From Lachnospiraceae bacterium UBA3821 (lineage in GTDB: Bacteria > Bacillota > Clostridia > Lachnospirales > Lachnospiraceae): a DNA stretch of 6,655 nucleotides. Shown here one piece after another: positions 1 to 4,782 of the stretch. The notes below the pieces were generated by a model that was not told the origin of the DNA, made no database searches, and was given only the letters and a program-made list of their open reading frames with translations. Made by a program: the position numbers and the translations under genes. Where the stretch lies: positions 1-6,655 of the forward strand of contig DFDT01000187.1 in assembly GCA_002368865.1 (NCBI GenBank). The letters run 5' to 3'. Numbering within the stretch: the first letter of the stretch is position 1; the number at the start of each line of letters is the position of its first letter.

Positions 1-2
1 AG

Positions 3-587
3 CATTTTAAGACAATCACATATCACAAGTATCTGGTGGCGCAGGGATGCTTCCGGGTGGGCCTGTACAGACAGGGATTGCTGCATGATCTGTCCAAGTA
101 CAGTCCGGCGGAATTCCTGGTGGGAGTGAGATATTATCAGGGGAACCGCAGTCCCAATGACGCGGAGCGGGAGGCAATCGGTTATTCCTCCGCATGGCTG
201 CACCATAAGGGGCGCAACAAGCATCACTATGAATACTGGATCGACTACAATAAGAAGGCGCGACCCGGGGAGATGGTGCCGGTGCCGATGCCGGATCGAT
301 ATATCGCAGAGATGATCATGGATCGGATTGCGGCATGTAAAGTGTATAAAGGAAAAGAGTACACGGACAAGGATGCCTATGCCTATTTTCTGAAAGGGAA
401 AAATGCGCACGTTATGCATGAATATACGGCGAAGGTTTTGGAAAAGTATCTGAAAATGCTGGCCGAGTACGGGGAAGAGAGGACTTTTCGGAGTATCCGG
501 AAGAATTTGGTCCGCAAAGGGAATTTTCGGAAAACAAAGTTTGCAAAGACAGGCAACAACGGGAGAAAACAGAATATCATACAGTAA
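3..587 (+). CDS. DUF5662 family protein, 5'-partial
   Basis: The reading frame is open from the first complete codon at position 3, so the gene begins upstream. The internal GTG at 36 is not its start, because the codons before it (HFKTITYHKYL) already read as the family's N-terminus. Probably only a few residues are missing. I recognise the protein as DUF5662 from stretches such as GLLHDLSKYSPAEF and LHHKGRNKHHYEYW. Counting from the first visible codon, H8, the H28-D29 pair, H67/H68 or H74/H75, and D107 in EMIMDRIAA resemble the H...HD...H...D metal-ligand pattern of HD-domain phosphohydrolases. This is inference; the family's biochemical role is not known to me. No membrane segment or signal peptide is visible, so it is likely cytosolic. 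The last 35 or so residues are rich in Lys, Arg and Asn and look poorly structured. The next gene starts 24 bases downstream on the same strand. Confidence 0.85.
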   Translation, partial: HFKTITYHKYLVAQGCFRVGLYRQGLLHDLSKYSPAEFLVGVRYYQGNRSPNDAEREAIGYSSAWLHHKGRNKHHYEYWIDYNKKARPGEMVPVPMPDRYIAEMIMDRIAACKVYKGKEYTDKDAYAYFLKGKNAHVMHEYTAKVLEKYLKMLAEYGEERTFRSIRKNLVRKGNFRKTKFAKTGNNGRKQNIIQ

Positions 588-611
588 AATATATTCAATA
601 TGGGTAAAGCG

Positions 612-839
612 ATGAATTGTTGGATTATTTTATTACTCCTGTTGTGCTGCAATTGCGGCTGTGGCAATGGACGTGGCGATGATCGTGATGACTGTGGCTG
701 TGAACACAACGGCAGACCGGGCAGAGGCAGGAGAGGGGATTTTGGCCCCGGTCCACAGAATGAGCCTCCTTGCGGCATGCCGCCTCTCAGAACAGATTTT
801 GCATACAATTACGAGGAAAAATGTGACTGTAATGATTGA
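612..839 (+). CDS. small Cys/Gly/Asp-rich protein with hydrophobic N-terminus, function unknown
   Basis: The product is a 75-residue hypothetical protein. A hydrophobic stretch at residues 3-12 (CWIILLLLLC) is followed by a short Cys-Gly cluster (CCNCGCGNGRG), an acidic/basic segment (DDRDDCGCEH), an Arg-Gly-Pro-rich segment and a tail ending CDCND. It has ten cysteines, mostly as CC, CxC or CGC. The N-terminus could be a short membrane anchor or signal-like segment. It is not a good lipobox, because Leu precedes the first Cys of the CC pair. I recall similar tiny Cys-rich proteins in Lachnospiraceae genomes, but I know of no function. ATG 612 is preferred because the product then starts directly at the hydrophobic segment and a weak GGG lies 7 bases upstream. 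ATG 600, which adds MGKA, is the alternative and has no Shine-Dalgarno sequence. Overlapping frames here are also open, so confidence that it is coding is moderate. Confidence 0.6.
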   Translation: MNCWIILLLLLCCNCGCGNGRGDDRDDCGCEHNGRPGRGRRGDFGPGPQNEPPCGMPPLRTDFAYNYEEKCDCND

Positions 840-870
840 CAGATCAGAATAGCATCCTATTGGAACCACA

Positions 871-902
871 CAGGGCGCACTTTTTCAGGAAAGTGTGCCC
901 TG
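871..902 (+). other. 13-bp stem-loop without U-tract
   Basis: CAGGGCGCACTTT (871-883) pairs with AAAGTGTGCCCTG (890-902) along 13 positions with one G-U pair, around the six-base loop TTCAGG. It lies between the small Cys-rich gene and the lactonase gene. The bases after the stem are A-rich (GAAAAATAAG) and not a U-run, so it is not a textbook intrinsic terminator on the + strand. In the minus direction the T-run precedes the stem, so it does not fit there either. It may be a weak terminator, an mRNA-end stabiliser, or a structure in the leader of the downstream gene, whose Shine-Dalgarno sequence begins 16 bases later. Confidence 0.6.
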
Positions 903-931
903 AAAAATAAGAAAATGAAGGAGGAATATCC

Positions 932-2014
932 ATGGCGGCAAAAGCGAAAGCACCGGACAAATATGTGGCATATGTATCTACCTATACGCAGGGAGACAGC
1001 CACGGGATCCGGATTTATGATGTGGATATGGAAAACGGACGTTTTAAAGAAAAAAGCAAGGTAGAGATTACAAATTCATCTTATATCACGGTGTCCCATA
1101 ACTGTAAATACATGTATTCCATTACGGATTTTGGAGTGGAATCCTATACGATCCTGCCCGACGGAAATCTGAGGATGATCAATTTTGCGCCGATCAATGG
1201 CATGAGAGGCTGTTATGTTTCAGTGGATTATACCAACAGTCTTTTGTTTGTATCCGGTTATCATGACGGAAAACTCACAGTTTTGCGGCTGCACGAGGAT
1301 GGATCCATCGGGGAGATCACGGATGAGGTCTTTCATAAGGGACTGGGCAGTATTGCTGAGAGAAATTCCCGCCCTCATATCAACTGTGCCCGTATGACCC
1401 ATGACAACAAGTTTCTGCTGGTGGCGGATCAGGGCATGGATCATGTAAAGGTATATTCCGTGGATGTGGAGTGGGGCAAAGTTAAGCTGGTGGACATCCT
1501 TCACAGTGAGCTGGATTCCGGACCAAGACATATCAAGATTTCGCTGGACGGAAGATTTATCTATGTAGTTCATGAGTGGACCTGCAGCATTGACGTGTAC
1601 TCTTATGAAGTGGACAAGGACAGGCCTGTCTTTGAGAAGATTCAGTCGATTCATACGGTAAAGATGGAGAAGGGAAGTACCAATGCAGCCAGTGCGCTGA
1701 GTTTTTCGGCGGATTACAAGTATATGCTGTCCTCCAATGCCGGTGATAATTCCGTGGTGGTATTTGCCGTGGATACGGAGACGGGCATGTTGACGCAAAA
1801 GTTTTGTCTTCCGGTAGCTGGGGATTATCCCAAGGATGCGGAGTTTTTCCCGAATGACAAGTATCTGGTTTCCCTGAACCATGAGAGTAATAATATGACT
1901 TTCTTCAGCCTGAATCTGGAGGCCGGATATATGGTCATGAACGGTCCGCCCATCAAGGTGGATGTGCCCAACTGTATTTTGTTCTTAAAGTTGGGGAGTA
2001 CGAAGCGGGCGTAA
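932..2014 (+). CDS. lactonase family protein (6-phosphogluconolactonase YbhE-like beta-propeller)
   Basis: The 360-residue product matches the seven-bladed beta-propeller 'lactonase' family (Pfam Lactonase, PF10282), which includes E. coli 6-phosphogluconolactonase and fungal carboxy-muconate lactonizing enzyme. Repeating blades run from YVAYVSTYT near residue 11 to NCILFLKL at the C-terminus. Family signatures are SRPHINCARM (146-155), ADQGMD (165-170), SGPRHIKIS (196-204) and VVHE (212-215). H149, R199 and E215 correspond by position to the conserved His/Arg/Glu proposed as the active site in this family. The later conserved Arg of the 'SNRG' motif is Ala270 here (SSNAGDNS), so the catalytic activity is uncertain. 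No signal peptide or membrane segment is visible, so it is probably cytosolic. The start is secure: AAGGAGGA at 918-925 lies six bases before ATG 932. No clear promoter is seen just upstream, and a terminator follows at 2049-2100. Pentose-phosphate lactone hydrolysis is the default family guess, not a demonstrated role. Confidence 0.88.
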   Translation: MAAKAKAPDKYVAYVSTYTQGDSHGIRIYDVDMENGRFKEKSKVEITNSSYITVSHNCKYMYSITDFGVESYTILPDGNLRMINFAPINGMRGCYVSVDYTNSLLFVSGYHDGKLTVLRLHEDGSIGEITDEVFHKGLGSIAERNSRPHINCARMTHDNKFLLVADQGMDHVKVYSVDVEWGKVKLVDILHSELDSGPRHIKISLDGRFIYVVHEWTCSIDVYSYEVDKDRPVFEKIQSIHTVKMEKGSTNAASALSFSADYKYMLSSNAGDNSVVVFAVDTETGMLTQKFCLPVAGDYPKDAEFFPNDKYLVSLNHESNNMTFFSLNLEAGYMVMNGPPIKVDVPNCILFLKLGSTKRA

Positions 2015-2048
2015 GCCAGATGGCCAGGTGCTTTGTTCCACATTTAGT

Positions 2049-2100
2049 AATAGCAATAAAAAGATAACCGAAAGGTCGCCTTTTTATTGCTATTTTGTTT
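2049..2100 (+). terminator. intrinsic terminator after the lactonase gene
   Basis: AATAGCAATAAAAAG (2049-2063) pairs perfectly with CTTTTTATTGCTATT (2080-2094). Inside is a small three-base asymmetric loop and a further ACC-GAAA-GGT hairpin capped by a GNRA-type tetraloop. The stem is followed by TTGTTT. It lies 35 bases after the lactonase stop and separates that gene from the chemoreceptor promoter. Confidence 0.88.
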
Positions 2101-2123
2101 GCTATTCTCCTTAAAACATGCAA

Positions 2124-2153
2124 TTGACAGACAGCGATGGACAAGACTATAAT
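2124..2153 (+). promoter_or_regulatory. consensus vegetative-sigma promoter of the chemoreceptor gene
   Basis: TTGACA (2124-2129) and TATAAT (2148-2153) both match the sigma-70/sigma-A consensus in all six positions, with an 18-base spacer. Transcription would start near 2160, leaving a leader of about 35 bases before ATG 2194. The leader is too short for a riboswitch. I see no sigma-28-type (flagellar) promoter here. Confidence 0.85.
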
Positions 2154-2178
2154 AAACATCAATAAGTATTTTATTTAT

Positions 2179-2185
2179 GGAGGTG
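2179..2185 (+). promoter_or_regulatory. ribosome binding site fixing the chemoreceptor start
   Basis: GGAGGTG lies eight bases before ATG 2194. It selects this start over the in-frame ATG at 2137, which sits inside the promoter spacer upstream of the expected transcription start and has no Shine-Dalgarno sequence. Confidence 0.88.
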
Positions 2186-2193
2186 AGGTATTT

Positions 2194-4197
2194 ATGGGGC
2201 AAAATGCTACAAAAGGTATGAACATTAAAAACAAGCTGATCGTTGCGCTGGTGATGATCTGCGTGGTGCCATTGGTGATTGCGATTATTATTAGTTATCT
2301 GTCATCCAGTACGACGGCAAGACAGAGCGCAGAGGATCTTAACCTGAAGACAGCGGAATATGTGGAAAATGATTTTATCAAAACATTGGATGCGAATGTC
2401 AGGGCGATTGAGATGGTCGCATATGCGCCTTCTACACGGGAATATCTTGAGAGTCCTGCGCAGAATCAGGATGCGATGGTCAGACATACGCAGATGGTGG
2501 ATGAAAAACTTGCTGATGGTAATTCTACGGTAGTGACGGGACCTGACGGTATGCAGTTAGCCCGTTCCAAAGGAAATCTGGTGGATATTTCCGAGAGAGA
2601 GTATTTTAAGCAGGCGATGGGCGGGAATACCTATGTGTCCGATGTTTCTATTTCCAAGACAACCGGGGCAAGGATCATTGTACCTGCAGTTCCGGTTTAT
2701 GATGAGGCAGAGTCCAAGGTAATCGGTGTGGTGACGAGAAACTATGATGTAAATTATCTGCATGAGCATCTTTTGACCGAGGCAAAATCCTATCAGAATA
2801 TCTACATTTTGGACAGTGCTGGCAGCGTGATCGCCACCACTACACAAGAGATGGGGGCGGAAGATTCTATCGATATGTCGGATACCCAATGTTACCAGGC
2901 ATCTGCAGCAGGAGGTGCAGAGGGCAGTTTTATTGAGAAGGTGGACGGAAAAAAATGTGTGACCTCTTATGTGCGGGAACCGCTTACGAATTGGACGATC
3001 ATTGTGGCATCCGATTATAAAACGGTCATGATGTCTTCTAACCGTGCCGCCCTGATTGTGATCGGAGTGGGCATTGTGATTGCGTTGATCGCGTTGTTTA
3101 TTGCGGTTAAGTTTGGAAACAATATCAGTAAGCCGATTGCGGAGATCAATGAGTCACTGACATTGTTGGCAGACGGACGTTTTAAAACCATCGAAGGCTA
3201 TAAAGGACGTCGGGATGAATTCGGCAATATCATTGGCCGTACGAATGAACTGATCGGAAAACTTCGTGACATCGCTCAGGGAATTAAAGATTCGGCAAAT
3301 TCCGTAAACGGTTCTGCAAATAGTTTGGCGGAAACTGCAGAGCAGATTTCGAAAACCGTAGGAGATGTATCGGAGGCGGTGCAGGAGATCGCATCAGGGG
3401 CTTCCCAGCAGGCTGATGAAATTCAGCAGGCGGTGGAAAATATCAATGTGATCGCTAGGAATGTTGAAAGTGTAACGAATAATGCGGACAATCTTGCGGG
3501 TACGGCGGATTCCATGTCCAGAGGAAGTAAGGGCTCTCAGCAGGAATTGAAGGAACTGCAGAAATCTTCTCAGGAGATGAGTAAGTCTATTGAAAAGATC
3601 ACGGAGACTGTAGCGGCAACCAACACCGCGGTAGACAATATCGCATTGCGGGTGGAAGCAATTGATTCGATTGCTTCACAGACCAGCCTTTTGGCGTTAA
3701 ATGCCTCAATTGAGGCGGCGAGAGCAGGCGATGCGGGTAGAGGGTTCGCAGTTGTGGCGGAGGAAATCGGAAAGTTGGCAGAGAGTTCTGCAGAGTCCGC
3801 CAGCGAAATCAGACGTGAGATGGAGGTGCTGCGTGCAGACTCACAGGATGCAGTGAGGATTGCGGATGAGGTTGCAAAATCAACCAAGGCACAGCAGGAT
3901 ACGTTGGAGAACACTGTGGCAAGTATTCAGAGTCTGATTGATGAGATCGGGATTACGGTTAACGGCGTAGGTGATATCAATGAAAATGCAAATGTATGTA
4001 ATGAATCCAAGGATATTGTGGTGGATTCCATGAGCAGTCTGTCTGCAATCTCAGAAGAAAATGCAGCAGCGTCTCAGGAGACATCAGCCTCTATGGATTC
4101 TCTTGATTCGACAGTGAGTGGTCTTGCATCTGCGGCAGAGTCGTTGAAGGCGGTTTCTTCTGAATTGATGCGTAATGTAGAGTTTTTTAAAGAATGA
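2194..4197 (+). CDS. methyl-accepting chemotaxis protein, dCache sensor
   Basis: This is a 667-residue transmembrane chemoreceptor. It should sit in the inner membrane, bind a ligand outside, and control CheA kinase through CheW. TM1 spans about residues 15-36. An extracellular double-Cache-like domain spans about 37-282: the distal part contains REYFKQAM (135-142), and the proximal part contains IYILDSAG (203-210) and ends near [12 protein letters not shown]2 is about 285-307. The HAMP domain is about 308-360, with conserved Pro314 and the DEFG motif at 341-344. A long coiled-coil signalling domain follows. Its hairpin tip is recognisable at about 490-530, with [20 protein letters not shown] and then [13 protein letters not shown]. 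There is no C-terminal NWETF-type CheR/CheB tether; it ends NVEFFKE. The Arg-x-Trp-Tyr element of amino-acid-binding dCache domains is not obvious, so the ligand is unknown. Cys233 and Cys255 might form a disulfide in the proximal Cache module. It is a single-gene unit with its own promoter and terminator; no che or flagellar gene is nearby. Confidence 0.95.
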   Translation: MGQNATKGMNIKNKLIVALVMICVVPLVIAIIISYLSSSTTARQSAEDLNLKTAEYVENDFIKTLDANVRAIEMVAYAPSTREYLESPAQNQDAMVRHTQMVDEKLADGNSTVVTGPDGMQLARSKGNLVDISEREYFKQAMGGNTYVSDVSISKTTGARIIVPAVPVYDEAESKVIGVVTRNYDVNYLHEHLLTEAKSYQNIYILDSAGSVIATTTQEMGAEDSIDMSDTQCYQASAAGGAEGSFIEKVDGKKCVTSYVREPLTNWTIIVASDYKTVMMSSNRAALIVIGVGIVIALIALFIAVKFGNNISKPIAEINESLTLLADGRFKTIEGYKGRRDEFGNIIGRTNELIGKLRDIAQGIKDSANSVNGSANSLAETAEQISKTVGDVSEAVQEIASGASQQADEIQQAVENINVIARNVESVTNNADNLAGTADSMSRGSKGSQQELKELQKSSQEMSKSIEKITETVAATNTAVDNIALRVEAIDSIASQTSLLALNASIEAARAGDAGRGFAVVAEEIGKLAESSAESASEIRREMEVLRADSQDAVRIADEVAKSTKAQQDTLENTVASIQSLIDEIGITVNGVGDINENANVCNESKDIVVDSMSSLSAISEENAAASQETSASMDSLDSTVSGLASAAESLKAVSSELMRNVEFFKE

Positions 4198-4216
4198 TTT
4201 GAGATAGAATAGGTTG

Positions 4217-4256
4217 AAAAAAGCGGTTCCTGTATAAAGGACCGCTTTTTTTGTTT
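4217..4256 (+). terminator. intrinsic terminator after the chemoreceptor gene
   Basis: AAAAAAGCGGTTCC (4217-4230) pairs with GGACCGCTTTTTT (4239-4251) with one bulged T, around the eight-base loop TGTATAAA. The right arm runs into a seven-T tract (4246-4252) followed by GTTT. It begins 20 bases after the chemoreceptor stop and ends about 34 bases before the -35 box of the repressor promoter. Confidence 0.92.
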
Positions 4257-4289
4257 CCGGAATTAAGCAAACATATTTTAAAATAATGG

Positions 4290-4318
4290 TTGACAAAGTT
4301 GGTTTATCGGAATAAACT
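4290..4318 (+). promoter_or_regulatory. promoter of the blaI-like/M56 operon
   Basis: TTGACA (4290-4295) is a perfect -35 box. With a 17-base spacer the -10 is TAAACT (4313-4318), matching four of six consensus positions. The start point would be near 4325. A 12-base AT palindrome, TATTTTAAAATA (4274-4285), lies just upstream of the -35 box and could act as an UP-like element. Both inverted repeats described below overlap the promoter or the start region, which fits an autoregulated repressor operon. Confidence 0.75.
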
Positions 4319-4320
4319 AA
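4299..4320 (+). promoter_or_regulatory. operator 1, inverted repeat overlapping the -10 region
   Basis: TTGGTTTAT-CGGA-ATAAACTAA is an inverted repeat with nine-base arms and a four-base centre. It has a single mismatch (G4301 opposite T4318). It fills the promoter spacer and covers the -10 box, so a bound dimer should block RNA polymerase. The core GTTTAT-N4-ATAAAC is identical to that of operator 2. Binding by the adjacent BlaI-type repressor is inferred from position and family behaviour. Confidence 0.75.
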
Positions 4321-4326
4321 ATACAA

Positions 4327-4344
4327 GGTTTATCTGAATAAACC
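4327..4344 (+). promoter_or_regulatory. operator 2, perfect inverted repeat just after the expected start point
   Basis: GGTTTAT-CTGA-ATAAACC is a perfect seven-base inverted repeat with a four-base centre. Its centre lies 26 bases from that of operator 1, about 2.5 helical turns. It sits between the expected transcription start and the repressor's ribosome binding site (AGAGGAG, 4348-4354). Paired operators at the repressor promoter are the usual arrangement for BlaI and MecI, but the arms here are GTTTAT rather than the staphylococcal TACA/TGTA type. Confidence 0.78.
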
Positions 4345-4362
4345 AAGAGAGGAGATTGGAGT

Positions 4363-4782
4363 ATGCGCAGGGTTGATGAAGCGAAAAGGCAGGAAAAAGT
4401 CCAAGAGTTGTCAGGGAAGGAAATTGAACTGGGGGCGGTGCAGGAGAGGTTTGCGGATATTGTCTGGGCACATGAACCAATTGGTTCCGGCGAGCTGGTA
4501 AAATTGTGCGAAAAGGAGTTTCAGTGGAAGAAGCCCACGACCTACACAGTGCTTCGGAAGCTATGTGAAAAGGGTTTGCTTCAAAATAAGGATGGCATTG
4601 TCACATCCTTGATCTCCCGGGAGGCCTTTTATTCTTCCAAGACGGAACAGATCATAGAGGATTCCTTTGACGGTTCTCTGCCTGCTTTTATCGCTGCTTT
4701 TATTGCAAGGAAAAGGCTGACAGTGGAGGAAGCCGAGGAGATCAGACAAATGATTGATGCGTTTAAGGAGGGCAAGGAATGA
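4363..4782 (+). CDS. BlaI/MecI/CopY family transcriptional repressor
   Basis: The 139-residue winged-helix repressor belongs to the Penicillinase_R family (PF03965). The winged-helix region runs from about residue 27 (VQERFADIVWAHEPIGSGEL) through the recognition helix region KKPTTYTVLRKLCEKGLL (56-73) to a wing around 74-85. The C-terminal helices (about 93-137, rich in Ala, Glu and Arg) would make the dimer that is cleaved on induction in characterised relatives. A charged N-terminal extension of about 20 residues makes it slightly longer than typical BlaI (about 125). The start is supported by AGAGGAG at 4348-4354, eight bases upstream. Its stop overlaps the M56 protease start in ATGA (4779-4782), so the two are translationally coupled. 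It probably represses its own operon through the two inverted repeats at 4299-4344. The lack of a penicillin-binding sensor in the partner's visible part argues against naming it blaI. Confidence 0.92.
   Translation: MRRVDEAKRQEKVQELSGKEIELGAVQERFADIVWAHEPIGSGELVKLCEKEFQWKKPTTYTVLRKLCEKGLLQNKDGIVTSLISREAFYSSKTEQIIEDSFDGSLPAFIAAFIARKRLTVEEAEEIRQMIDAFKEGKE

Noticed and set aside
36..587. GTG at 36 as the start of the first gene
   Set aside because: The frame is open upstream to the window edge, and the preceding codons match the DUF5662 N-terminus, so this Val is internal.
383..808. Open frame on the minus strand antisense to the first two genes
   Set aside because: It is antisense to the recognisable DUF5662 protein, has no ribosome binding site I can see, and its low-complexity Pro/Ser/Leu-rich translation looks like an antisense shadow.
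633..869. Minus-strand and +2-frame open frames over the small Cys-rich gene
   Set aside because: Neither has a Shine-Dalgarno sequence or a recognisable composition. The frame with the Cys clusters is preferred, though confidence is only moderate.
1220..1882. Long minus-strand open frame inside the lactonase gene
   Set aside because: It is fully antisense to a recognised propeller protein, and the translation shows no family features.
2154..2193. Riboswitch in the chemoreceptor leader
   Set aside because: The leader is only about 35 bases, with no stable fold visible, so it is too short for a c-di-GMP or other riboswitch.
3570..3914. Minus-strand open frame inside the chemoreceptor signalling domain
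   Set aside because: It is antisense to the highly conserved hairpin-tip coding sequence. Its Ala/Ser-rich translation reflects the complement of that region.
4274..4285. TATTTTAAAATA palindrome as a third operator
   Set aside because: It does not share the GTTTAT half-site and has no central spacer. It is more likely AT-rich promoter-upstream DNA.
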